Shown: positions 1-5,695, numbered from the stretch's first letter. The stretch is 7,841 bases of DNA from Eubacteriaceae bacterium UBA7485 (GCA_002478485.1 DLOL01000084.1:1-7841), one strand, 5' to 3'. Notes: generated by a model from the sequence alone, not told the origin. A program made the numbers and translations.

Positions 1-138
1 GGGATACAAATACAGGATCTATCCGCTCCGGACAGGTGTGTTAAAATCTGGCTTGAAGGAGGCTGCAGAGAGACACCGGAGGAAATGGCTGAAGTCATCC
101 GTTCCGAATACCAGGGACGCCTGATGACGGAAAGGTAG
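1..138 (+). CDS. C-terminal tail of probable TetR/AcrR-family regulator (5' partial)
   Basis: The window opens inside a reading frame that gives 45 residues and a TAG stop at 136-138. The tail contains VKIWLEGGCRETPEEMAEVI. This resembles the last helix of Firmicutes TetR C-terminal domains, where a 'W-L-x-x-G-x-x-x-(S/T)-P-E-E-hydrophobic-A' segment is common. The TetR gene at the other end of the window has a comparable ending (CRWLDHPKDMTVEELAGLIQ). The DNA-binding half lies outside the window, so the assignment rests on this short tail alone. No strong terminator follows the stop. About 140 bases separate it from the next start, and that gap carries the DeoR-type operator candidates. The match is by eye and could be coincidental. 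Confidence 0.5.
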   Translation, partial: GIQIQDLSAPDRCVKIWLEGGCRETPEEMAEVIRSEYQGRLMTER

Positions 139-203
139 AATAGACAAATTTTCGGTGGAAAAGGAAACCGCAAAAAGTTCTTTGAAGCAATTTATTTTAT
201 GTC

Positions 204-216
204 ATGTTCGAACTTA
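204..216 (+). promoter_or_regulatory. Candidate DeoR operator upstream of deoR-type gene
   Basis: The sequence ATGTTCGAACTTA contains the 8-bp palindrome GTTCGAAC. Its TGTTCGAACTTA part recurs with one change (TGTTTGAACTTA, 1029-1040) ahead of the GH31 gene. TGTTCG/TTTCG-type half-sites are typical of DeoR-family sugar repressors such as GlpR. Autoregulation is inferred from position about 60 bases upstream of the repressor start. Confidence 0.45.
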
Positions 217-259
217 TACGCTATATGCTGCATAAACGTGTATATTAGAGATAAGAAGA

Positions 260-269
260 ATGTTCGAGG
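260..269 (+). promoter_or_regulatory. Second ATGTTCGA half-site overlapping the deoR-type ribosome binding site
   Basis: ATGTTCGAGG repeats the first eight bases of the 204-216 element 56 bases downstream, and its GAGG is also the Shine-Dalgarno of the repressor gene. Binding here would block the transcript start region or translation. It could also be a chance match, since the same 7-mer ATGTTCG (either strand) occurs inside several coding regions of this window. Confidence 0.35.
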
Positions 270-276
270 TATAACA

Positions 277-1011
277 ATGGCACAAAACGAACGTGAAGAA
301 CGAATTCTAGAGAGATTAAACGAACAGGAGCAAATTTCTACCCGTGAGATGGCTCAGCTCTTTGACGTGGCCGAGATGACCATTCGAAGAGATTTTGAAA
401 ATCTGGAAAGAAAAGGAAAACTCGAGAGAGTGCACGGAGGCGCAAAGAGGATTGATGCAAGGCTCGGACAGGTAGCCCCGCCAGCGCCTGAAGCGTCTAC
501 AACAGACTCATTATATCTGAAAGCTGCCGCGCTTATTCCGGATGGCGTTCACCTTTTCATGGACGGCAGTCCAATCTGTCTAGAACTTCTCCCTTATCTG
601 GAAAACAAGCAGCTTCAGATTACCACCAACGCTCCTTTAACGGTTTCTAAAGTCTGTGACAAACATACTCTGTTTTTTCTCGGCGGCACCTACCTTCCTA
701 ATGAAAGAGAAACGTGCGGACCCGTCTTGTTCAGTATCCTTAATGACTTGTATTTTGATTACGCGTTCATTAGCTGCACCGGGGTGGATTCGGATCATCT
801 GGGCGTGTTTGCAAACCGAATAGACACGGCGGAAGTGAAAAGAAAAGTAATCGAACATAGTGAGAAAGCCATCCTTCTTATCGAACCTGGATCCTACGGA
901 ATTCAAACCTATGTTCGTTTCGCAACTCTCAATGATTTCTACGCCGTCCTTCCATTTGATGCTCCCAAGTCTTTTCAGGAAAAGATCCCCAGTAACTTTG
1001 TGCTTTCTTAA
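277..1011 (+). CDS. DeoR/GlpR-family transcriptional repressor of sugar metabolism
   Basis: This 244-residue protein has the usual DeoR-family length. The N-terminal winged helix-turn-helix covers about residues 5-58. It includes ISTREMAQLFDVAEMTIRRD, the family signature 'TIRRDFENLE', and the wing motif 'RVHGGA'. Residues about 75-230 form the DeoR C-terminal sugar-phosphate sensor domain, with 'DGSPICLELL', 'ITTNAPLTV', 'GGTYLP' and 'AEVKRKVIEHSEKAILLIE'. The place where most members read 'D-S/H-S-K-F/I-G' reads 'EPGSYG', so ligand or phosphate handling may differ. I chose the ATG at 277 because GAGG sits 7 bases upstream and the HTH begins normally from there. A longer frame from 199 adds 26 residues with no ribosome site. 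The GH31 gene follows on the same strand after 132 bases with related operator motifs, so this is probably its local repressor. Confidence 0.88.
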   Translation: MAQNEREERILERLNEQEQISTREMAQLFDVAEMTIRRDFENLERKGKLERVHGGAKRIDARLGQVAPPAPEASTTDSLYLKAAALIPDGVHLFMDGSPICLELLPYLENKQLQITTNAPLTVSKVCDKHTLFFLGGTYLPNERETCGPVLFSILNDLYFDYAFISCTGVDSDHLGVFANRIDTAEVKRKVIEHSEKAILLIEPGSYGIQTYVRFATLNDFYAVLPFDAPKSFQEKIPSNFVLS

Positions 1012-1018
1012 ATATTAA

Positions 1019-1040
1019 ATGTTCGTTATGTTTGAACTTA
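1019..1040 (+). promoter_or_regulatory. Candidate DeoR operator: tandem TGTTCG/TGTTTG half-sites before the GH31 gene
   Basis: Two half-sites, TGTTCG at 1020 and TGTTTG at 1029, lie 9 bases apart in direct orientation. The second continues as TGTTTGAACTTA, which matches 11 of 12 bases of the element ahead of the repressor gene. Tandem half-sites about one helical turn apart are usual for DeoR-family proteins. Further TGTTTG/TGTTTC units follow at 1054 and 1058, and TGTTTGAT at 1125. Confidence 0.5.
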
Positions 1041-1054
1041 ACTATTTTTAAGTT
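1035..1054. repeat. Perfect 7-bp inverted repeat AACTTAA-N6-TTAAGTT
   Basis: The arms 1035-1041 and 1048-1054 are exactly complementary around a 6-base centre. The A/T-only composition apart from one G/C pair makes it a poor terminator. It partly overlaps the tandem operator half-sites, so it may extend the DeoR binding site. I see no other role. Confidence 0.35.
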
Positions 1055-1083
1055 GTTTGTTTCAAACTGATCTTTTTCTTGCA

Positions 1084-1095
1084 TCAAACGTTTCA
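1084..1095. promoter_or_regulatory. Possible cre-like (CcpA) palindrome
   Basis: TCAAACGTTTCA differs at one position from the palindrome TGAAACGTTTCA, which is close to catabolite-responsive elements recognised by CcpA in Firmicutes. It lies about 50 bases before the GH31 start. A weak TTGCAT (1079-1084) and CAAAAT (1102-1107) pair, 17 bases apart, would place it between -35 and -10. Carbon catabolite repression of an alpha-glucosidase would be expected, but the match is imperfect. Confidence 0.3.
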
Positions 1096-1143
1096 CTCTT
1101 CCAAAATAAAGGAGTCAGAATCGTTTGTTTGATAGGAGATACA

Positions 1144-3123
1144 ATGAAAAAATACATAATTGGAGACCCCATCCCCACTGAAGCGGTCGTAGCTGACATT
1201 CCTTCAGAGAAAGCTTTCCCTCCGATAGGAACATCTGCCCTGAAAGAAAACAGCTATACGCTTGTCCTTCCGCTTTCAAAGGACGCCGTCGTGTATGGAC
1301 TTGGTGAATCCCCCAGAGGAATGAACAAAAGAGGCTGGGAATACATATCCTACAATTGCGACGATCCCATGCAGACAGAGAGCCGCAGAGGCCTTTACGG
1401 TTCGCATAACTTTCTGATTGCGGACCAGGAAAAACCTGTCGGGCTTTTTATCGACACGCCAGGAAAAGTCCGCTTTGATATCGGATACACGAAAAGGAAT
1501 GAACTCAGTATCGAATCTCCGAAAGATGTGGCCGTTTACGTCATTGAAGGAGACTCTCCCCAGGATATCGCGCACAACTTTCGGAAAATCATCGGAAAGA
1601 GTTACATTCCTCCGAAATTCGCATTTGGCTACGGACAGTCGCGCTGGGGCTATAAATCGGAGGAAGATCTCCGGAACGTGGCTGACGAACTCGAAAGACA
1701 TCAGATTCCCTGTGACATGATCTACATGGATATTGATTACATGCAGGGTTACAAGGACTTCACCGTCAACGAATCCAGGTTTCCGGACTTTCCCGCCTTT
1801 GTCGAGGAAATGAAAAAGCGCCATATCCATCTGGTCCCGATTATTGATGCGGGTGTGAAGAAGGAAGAAGGCTATCCGGTTTACGAGGAAGGGGTGGAGA
1901 AAGGATACTTCGTCAAAGAAAAGGACCAGGAAACGGATTTTGTCGGCGCTGTCTGGCCGGGTTACGCGCTGCTTCCTGATTTCCTCAATCCGGAAGCGAG
2001 GGCGTGGTTTGGCGAACAATACCGCGTTCTCACCGATGCCGGTATCGACGCTTTCTGGAACGATATGAATGAGCCCGCACTCTTCTATTCGGAAAAAGGC
2101 CTTCATGAGCTGACGGAGTATCTGCGTTCATTTATCGAAGACCCGGATTCCGGCAATGTGCATGAGCTTGAGATGAAAGTGGCAGGCCTTAACAATTCCC
2201 CCGAAGACTTCAGACGCTTCTATCACCGCTATAACGGAAAGACCTACGTCAATGAAGATGTCCATAACCTGTACGGATTCAATATGACCAGGGGAGCTGC
2301 CGAAGCGTTTGATCACCTCAGACCGGACCTAAGAACCCTGATCTTCTCCCGTTCAAGCTACATCGGCATGCACCGCTATGCCGGCATCTGGACAGGAGAT
2401 AACAAGTCCTGGTTTTCCCATATCAAGCTGCTCTTAAGCCAGCTTCCAGGACTGAACATGGCAGGTTTCCTATACACGGGAGCGGATCTCGGCGGTTTTA
2501 CGGAAGACACTACCCCGGATCTGCTCGCACGCTTCATCCAGCTTGGCGTCTTCACACCTCTGATGAGAAACCATTCGGCCATTCTGACACGGGATCAGGA
2601 ACCCTATCAGTTTGAGAACGTGGAGGAACTCGCCCATCTGATTCAGGTGCGCTACCGGCTTCTTCCATACCTCTATTCGGAATACCTGAAGGCCGCTTTG
2701 AACGACGAGATGATGTTCAGGCCGCTTTCGTTTGAATTCAGGGATGATCCGGAGGCGCGGGAAGTGGACGACCAGCTTCTTCTCGGGGATGAAGTCATGA
2801 TCGCGCCCGTATACGAACAGAACAAGAACCACCGCTACGTCTATCTTCCGGAAGAGATGATCAAAGTCGCGTTCAAACCGGACGGAAGCATTGAAGAAGA
2901 GCGGCTTGCGAAAGGCCATCACTACATCGAATATCCGCTGGATGAGATTGTCTTCTTCATTCGAAAAGGGAAAGCCATCCCGGTTGCAGCTCCCGCCATG
3001 AACGTGGATGAGGTGAAAAGCGACGATCTTCTCCTCATCGGGGATACAGGGACTTACCAGCTTTATGAGGATGACGGAATCCATCAGAAAAGCCCGGTTA
3101 CCAAGCGGATCTTAAAGAAATGA
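1144..3123 (+). CDS. GH31 alpha-glucosidase, likely isomaltose-preferring, cytoplasmic
   Basis: This 659-residue glycoside hydrolase family 31 enzyme is close in size to the 663-residue Ruminococcus obeum alpha-glucosidase. It releases glucose from the non-reducing end of alpha-glucosides with retention. An N-terminal beta domain (about 1-150) precedes the (beta/alpha)8 barrel. Barrel landmarks are 'GYGQSRWGY' (162-170), 'YMDIDYM' (194-200), the nucleophile D307 in 'FWNDMNEP', and the acid/base D419 in 'IWTGDN'. Beta domains finish the protein. W168 occupies the position where Trp goes with isomaltose cleavage (human sucrase-isomaltase W327) and Tyr with maltose (maltase-glucoamylase Y299), so alpha-1,6 preference is inferred. 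The ATG at 1144 has AGGAG 5 bases upstream. An upstream TTG at 1057 lacks a ribosome site. There is no signal peptide, so the substrate must be imported by a transporter encoded elsewhere. Confidence 0.92.
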   Translation: MKKYIIGDPIPTEAVVADIPSEKAFPPIGTSALKENSYTLVLPLSKDAVVYGLGESPRGMNKRGWEYISYNCDDPMQTESRRGLYGSHNFLIADQEKPVGLFIDTPGKVRFDIGYTKRNELSIESPKDVAVYVIEGDSPQDIAHNFRKIIGKSYIPPKFAFGYGQSRWGYKSEEDLRNVADELERHQIPCDMIYMDIDYMQGYKDFTVNESRFPDFPAFVEEMKKRHIHLVPIIDAGVKKEEGYPVYEEGVEKGYFVKEKDQETDFVGAVWPGYALLPDFLNPEARAWFGEQYRVLTDAGIDAFWNDMNEPALFYSEKGLHELTEYLRSFIEDPDSGNVHELEMKVAGLNNSPEDFRRFYHRYNGKTYVNEDVHNLYGFNMTRGAAEAFDHLRPDLRTLIFSRSSYIGMHRYAGIWTGDNKSWFSHIKLLLSQLPGLNMAGFLYTGADLGGFTEDTTPDLLARFIQLGVFTPLMRNHSAILTRDQEPYQFENVEELAHLIQVRYRLLPYLYSEYLKAALNDEMMFRPLSFEFRDDPEAREVDDQLLLGDEVMIAPVYEQNKNHRYVYLPEEMIKVAFKPDGSIEEERLAKGHHYIEYPLDEIVFFIRKGKAIPVAAPAMNVDEVKSDDLLLIGDTGTYQLYEDDGIHQKSPVTKRILKK

Positions 3124-3140
3124 GCTAAATTCCAAGATAG

Positions 3141-3175
3141 AAAAAAGGCCAGGAGGTAATTTCCTGGTCTTTTTT
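3141..3175. terminator. Bidirectional rho-independent terminator between converging genes
   Basis: The arms 3141-3154 and 3162-3175 pair over 14 positions with a single G-U wobble, around a 7-base loop (GGTAATT). The stem core is CCAGGA/TCCTGG. One arm starts with six A and the other ends with six T, so each strand has its own T-run. It begins 17 bases after the GH31 stop and overlaps the stop codon of the converging acetyltransferase gene by two bases. Confidence 0.9.
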
Positions 3176-3707
3176 AGAACCGTTCGGAATCCAGCTTCCG
3201 GATCACCTTCGCTGGGTTTCCGGCCACGACCGCAAAGTCATCGACATCTCGTGTGACAACGGACCCTGCGCCGACGACAGCATGCCTTCCGACCGTTACG
3301 CCCGGAAGAATTGTCGCGCCAGCGCCAATCCAGGCGCCGTCCCGGATGGCCACCTTTTGAAGCGTCAGAACCATGCGGTCATAAAAATCGTGATTGTTGG
3401 TGAGAACCTGGACGTTGGCTGCAATCTGCACGTCATTGCCGATTTCAACACCGCCTCTGGCCATCGCAAGAAAATTCGAGTTGATGAAGGTTCGTTCCCC
3501 GATCTGAACCAGGTCTGGACACATGCCGTAAAACGGGGGCATGACTGTGCTGCCTTCCCCAAGGGCCCCGAACATTTCTCTTGCGATCTCAAGACTCTCG
3601 GGACTTCCCGGAAAAGACTGGTTGAATGCGAACATCAGTTTCCGGTTTTTCTCTTCCACACCGCGCCTGGACGGATCCGGAACGCGAAGATCATATCTTT
3701 CTTCCAT
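3174..3707 (-). CDS. Maltose/galactoside-type O-acetyltransferase (hexapeptide repeat)
   Basis: This 177-residue protein moves an acetyl group from acetyl-CoA to a sugar hydroxyl, by family membership. It has the N-terminal helical maltose-acetyltransferase cap (about 1-55) and a left-handed beta-helix (about 65-165). The catalytic His is H106 in 'TNNHDFYD'. Family signatures 'AWIGAGATILPGVTVG' and 'VVGAGSVVTRDV' are followed by the C-terminal 'VVAGNPAKVIRKL'. The ATG at 3707 has AGGAG exactly 5 bases upstream. A longer frame reaching 3773 overlaps the preceding gene and is unlikely. It follows the phosphoesterase gene by 34 bases and is probably the last gene of that operon. The exact sugar acceptor cannot be told from sequence, and in many bacteria the physiological substrate is unknown. 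Confidence 0.88.
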   Translation of the reverse strand: MEERYDLRVPDPSRRGVEEKNRKLMFAFNQSFPGSPESLEIAREMFGALGEGSTVMPPFYGMCPDLVQIGERTFINSNFLAMARGGVEIGNDVQIAANVQVLTNNHDFYDRMVLTLQKVAIRDGAWIGAGATILPGVTVGRHAVVGAGSVVTRDVDDFAVVAGNPAKVIRKLDSERF

Positions 3708-3741
3708 GAATACTCCTATCCTCTTCTTTCTTCCTACTTGC

Positions 3742-4299
3742 TTATCTGCCTTCGCTTGTCGGCCCGGGATCATTTTCCGGTTTTATAGTCTTCTCGGGCT
3801 TGAAATTCTTCTCAAACGCTTCCCAGTCCACAAATTGAGGCAGAAGCTTTCCGCCGTCCAGAGTCAGAACGATAAATCCTTTTCTCGCGCCGCGCCCGGC
3901 CCGCTGGACGGATCCCGGATTGAGGATGAGAACGCCGTCCACTTCGTCTATCGCCGGAAGATGGCTGTGACCGTAGACAACGATATCACACCCCTTTTCC
4001 CTAGCTTCTTCGGCAAGACGAAGGTGAAGGGGACACTTCCTGCTTCTTTTACACTGGTGGGAATGGACCATGTAGATCCGGTGCTCCCCTACCGGGACGA
4101 CGCGGCTCTCCGGCTCTTCCCCGGCCGGATCATTGTTTCCCTGCACATAGATCCAGTCCTGGTCCGGATCCTTCACGGTGTAGTCACCCGCATGCAGGTA
4201 GAGATCCGCGTCCGGATAAGCTTTCCGGATCATCGCAAGCCTGTCATTTCTTCGGTGGGAATCGGATGCGATAATGATTTGTTCTTTATCACCTTCCAT
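3742..4299 (-). CDS. YfcE/MJ0936-family metallophosphoesterase
   Basis: This 185-residue protein is near the usual length of YfcE-type phosphodiesterases, which are two-metal calcineurin-like enzymes of broad in vitro activity and unclear cellular role. The full metal-binding set is visible: D13 and H15 in 'ASDSH', D39 in 'HAGD', N56 in 'GNND', H79 in 'VHSH', and H111/H113 in 'YGHSH'. The family 'NPGS' is at residues 127-130. The C-terminus after about 155 is charged and probably extends beyond the fold. I start at ATG 4299, immediately before the first strand. A GTG at 4308 with AAGGAG four bases upstream is a serious alternative that adds three residues. Its start overlaps the 3' end of the upstream gene by 11 bases, which suggests translational coupling. 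Confidence 0.87.
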   Translation of the reverse strand: MEGDKEQIIIASDSHRRNDRLAMIRKAYPDADLYLHAGDYTVKDPDQDWIYVQGNNDPAGEEPESRVVPVGEHRIYMVHSHQCKRSRKCPLHLRLAEEAREKGCDIVVYGHSHLPAIDEVDGVLILNPGSVQRAGRGARKGFIVLTLDGGKLLPQFVDWEAFEKNFKPEKTIKPENDPGPTSEGR

Positions 4300-4663
4300 G
4301 GTCCTCACGCTTCTCCTTTCTGTACCGGGACTGGTAGTAGTCCTGTATGCGGTAGCGGACGATATCTTCAAACTGCTCCCAGAAAGCGGGATTTCCGGTC
4401 TCTTCAGGACTGAGTCCCTCAATTGAAAACCCGCCTTCACTCCTCATAAAGGATCCGTCCGAGGAAGCCTCCAAAAATTTGAGCGGATTCTTTTTGACCC
4501 GGACAAGATGATCCTTTTCCTTCATCTTCAAAAGCGCCTCCCTTGATGACGTAAGGTCTCTCCAGTTGCTTCCGCGTCCGTAGAACGCTTTCCAAACTAC
4601 CAGGAGCTCTTCTTCCGTTACGAAGAGGCCCTTTCGTTTTACGAACGCCTCAAGCACCGGCAT
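4289..4663 (-). CDS. Unrecognised 124-residue protein, first gene of phosphoesterase operon
   Basis: I do not recognise this family. The protein is soluble, rich in charged and aromatic residues, and has no signal peptide or membrane segment. The middle (about 35-65) could be a small helical DNA-binding-like fold ('WRDLTSSREALLKMKEKDHL', then 'VRVKKNPLKFL'). The C-terminus ends in a basic helix with 'FEDIVRYRIQDYYQSRYRKE'. It is real rather than a shadow because its stop overlaps the phosphoesterase start in a typical coupled arrangement and no better frame competes. The ATG at 4663 is the first in frame, and an in-frame TGA lies about 70 bases upstream, but the ribosome site is weak. The gene may therefore be an N-terminally truncated remnant of a longer protein. 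Confidence 0.55.
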   Translation of the reverse strand: MPVLEAFVKRKGLFVTEEELLVVWKAFYGRGSNWRDLTSSREALLKMKEKDHLVRVKKNPLKFLEASSDGSFMRSEGGFSIEGLSPEETGNPAFWEQFEDIVRYRIQDYYQSRYRKEKREDHGR

Positions 4664-4896
4664 CTTGCAGCTTTTGACTTCGCGGTGGTTTCGATCCGAT
4701 TTAAAAGGCGCCGGTCCCTGGGTATGAGGGACTCAAGCGTTTCCGGATGAAGGCCACCAGGCAGTGAGCCTTGACCCCTCCCCTTCCCTTGCAGAGGAAG
4801 ACCTGCGCCTCTCTCCTTCACATCGAAACAGAGGACGCAAGGCCCGGATGAGAGGAAATCTGAATCAAGGCAACAGTCCTGCTTGAAGGACGTTCC
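4664..4896. other. Non-coding gap with no supported feature
   Basis: About 230 bases separate two divergent genes. Short open frames cross it on both strands, including one on the minus strand at 4639-4821 that starts with GTG. They have biased, low-complexity composition (Gly/Arg-rich) and no convincing start. I see no tRNA, riboswitch or terminator. Promoters for both flanking genes should lie here, but I could not find a clear -35/-10 pair. Confidence 0.3.
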
Positions 4897-4909
4897 AGAG
4901 GGAGTTCTT

Positions 4910-5086
4910 ATAAAAAAGCTCCTTAGAATTCTTACCCGATCGCTCCTTTTTCAATTCTTGACGACCGGATTCTACTTTTCTGCCGCGGCCACCGTCAAGA
5001 ACCATAATTTCGATTCAGTAGTTCTGCTGGGCTCTCTCGGTTTTGTCTTTCTGATGTGCTGGAAACATCTGAAGAAAGGCCCGTAA
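4910..5086 (+). CDS. Small two-helix membrane protein with apparent ATA start
   Basis: The frame encodes 58 residues from an ATA at 4910. A good Shine-Dalgarno, AGAGGGAG at 4897-4904, sits 5 bases before it. The first residues read as a classic small membrane protein N-terminus ('xKKLLRILTR'). Two hydrophobic segments follow, about 11-29 ('SLLFQFLTTGFYFSAAATV') and 36-51 ('SVVLLGSLGFVFLMCW'), with a basic C-terminus 'KHLKKGP'. The only standard start upstream is a TTG at 4883 with a distant AAGG and a poor N-terminus. The gene may use the rare AUA initiation codon, may have lost an ATG by one base change, or may not be a gene. I do not recognise the family. The stop at 5084-5086 is followed by the terminator of the converging gene. 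Confidence 0.4.
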   Translation: MKKLLRILTRSLLFQFLTTGFYFSAAATVKNHNFDSVVLLGSLGFVFLMCWKHLKKGP

Positions 5087-5108
5087 GTAAGGGGCCCGGG
5101 ACGGAAAA

Positions 5109-5135
5109 CGAGCGGAAGAAAAATTCTTCCGCTCG
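5109..5135 (-). terminator. Terminator of the charged-protein gene (minus strand)
   Basis: A perfect 12-bp inverted repeat (5109-5120 and 5124-5135; CGAGCGGAAGAA against TTCTTCCGCTCG) has only a three-base loop. On the minus strand it lies six bases past the stop of the charged-protein gene and is followed by TTTTCC. On the plus strand there is no T-run, so it mainly serves the minus-strand gene, though it could also block read-through from the small membrane protein. Confidence 0.75.
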
Positions 5136-5141
5136 CAAGGA

Positions 5142-5528
5142 TTAATATCTGTCTTCGTGTTCTTCCGCTTTTTCAGCGTCTTCTTCTGCTCTGTATTCGT
5201 GTTCGCCGGCCTTGTCTTCGAGTTTCTGCGCTCTGTCTTCATCGACTCTTTCGCGATGTTCGTCAAAACGTTCTCTTAACTTGTCCGCATCCTTTTCAAA
5301 GCGGTTCTTATCCGGATCGTTGATCTTTTCTTCATCTTCCTTGATACGGTCTTCGTATTTGTCCGCTTTTTCTTCCAGTCTGTCCGCCCGGTTGGAGTCG
5401 TGTTCGTCTCTTTCTCGGTTGTAGTCTTCTCTTAAGTCGTCCGCTCTCGCGTCCACGTCATCTTTCATTTTATCGTAATCGTTTCTGACGTCTTCGCCGA
5501 AATCGTCCATTCTTTCTTTAAATGACAT
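5142..5528 (-). CDS. Extremely charged, coiled-coil or disordered small protein, function unknown
   Basis: By my count 82 of 128 residues (64%) are Asp, Glu, Lys or Arg: 52 acidic and 30 basic, net about -22. There is no Cys or Trp and only two Gly. The sequence is made of irregular short repeats such as 'EEKADKYEDRIKEDEEK' and 'KLEDKAGEHEYRAEEDAEK', consistent with a long amphipathic helix, a coiled coil, or a disordered hydrophilin-like chain. There is no signal peptide or membrane segment, so it is probably cytoplasmic. The ATG at 5528 has AGGTGG five bases upstream. An upstream GTG at 5537 lies inside that ribosome site. It is transcribed alone, with its own terminator. Hydrophilic proteins of this kind often accumulate under desiccation or osmotic stress, but that role is only inferred. 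Confidence 0.7.
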   Translation of the reverse strand: MSFKERMDDFGEDVRNDYDKMKDDVDARADDLREDYNRERDEHDSNRADRLEEKADKYEDRIKEDEEKINDPDKNRFEKDADKLRERFDEHRERVDEDRAQKLEDKAGEHEYRAEEDAEKAEEHEDRY

Positions 5529-5567
5529 TTGATCCACCTTTCTTTCAATAAGATCTTGTAATACTTT

Positions 5568-5583
5568 TGATTTACCTAAATCA
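5568..5583. promoter_or_regulatory. 16-bp palindrome upstream of the charged-protein gene
   Basis: TGATTTACCTAAATCA has two perfect 7-bp arms around a CC centre. It lies about 40 bases upstream of the minus-strand start and overlaps the -10-like element of the candidate promoter there. This is the position expected of a dimeric repressor's operator. The binding protein is unknown. Confidence 0.45.
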
Positions 5584-5596
5584 GATGAAAATAAAC
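5572..5596 (-). promoter_or_regulatory. Candidate general-stress (sigma-B-like) promoter
   Basis: On the minus strand GTTTAT (5596-5591) and AGGTAA (5577-5572) are 13 bases apart. Sigma-B promoters of Bacillus and relatives read about GTTTaa-N12-15-GGGTAt, so the spacing fits and the two boxes fit partially. It lies about 44 bases before the charged-protein start. Many anaerobic Bacillota lack sigma-B, so an ordinary promoter that I could not recognise is also possible. Confidence 0.28.
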
Positions 5597-5678
5597 AGGA
5601 TACTGATAATCGACGTTAAAAAGCCCGGGTGTTAACTTTTTCGGATTGGGTATGTTCCCCTGTTCTTTTTCCTGAACC

Positions 5679-5695
5679 AATTTCTTAACGAAATT
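5679..5695. repeat. AT-rich inverted repeat AATTTC-N5-GAAATT
   Basis: The perfect 6-bp arms 5679-5684 and 5690-5695 flank TTAAC in the 366-base gap between the divergent charged-protein and lipoprotein genes. A run of T follows on the plus strand. It is too AT-rich for a good terminator and may be an operator or chance. Confidence 0.25.

Noticed and set aside
150..176. Possible terminator after the first partial gene
   Set aside because: Only CGGT/ACCG four-base arms could pair, and no T-run follows.
199..276. N-terminal extension of the DeoR protein by 26 residues
   Set aside because: The extension has no ribosome site, is unlike DeoR N-termini and covers a candidate operator. ATG 277 has GAGG at the right distance.
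1057..1143. N-terminal extension of the GH31 enzyme from a TTG
   Set aside because: The start is non-ATG without a ribosome site, the sequence lies in the promoter/operator region, and ATG 1144 has AGGAG five bases upstream.
1276..2106. 276-residue minus-strand open frame inside the GH31 gene
   Set aside because: It is antisense to a clear catalytic-domain gene, lacks a ribosome site and has no recognisable features.
3541..4413. 290-residue plus-strand open frame opposite the acetyltransferase and phosphoesterase
   Set aside because: It is antisense to two genes with intact active-site motifs. Its translation has the composition of a shadow frame.
4639..4821. 60-residue minus-strand frame upstream of the 124-residue gene
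   Set aside because: It has a GTG start, Gly/Arg-rich low-complexity sequence and overlaps the next gene in another frame. I could not join it to that gene as a convincing single frameshifted protein.
4664..4882. Possible structured RNA in the GC-rich gap
   Set aside because: I looked for tRNA, RNase P, SRP and riboswitch-like cores and found none. Only short local pairings such as GAGG/CCTC are present.
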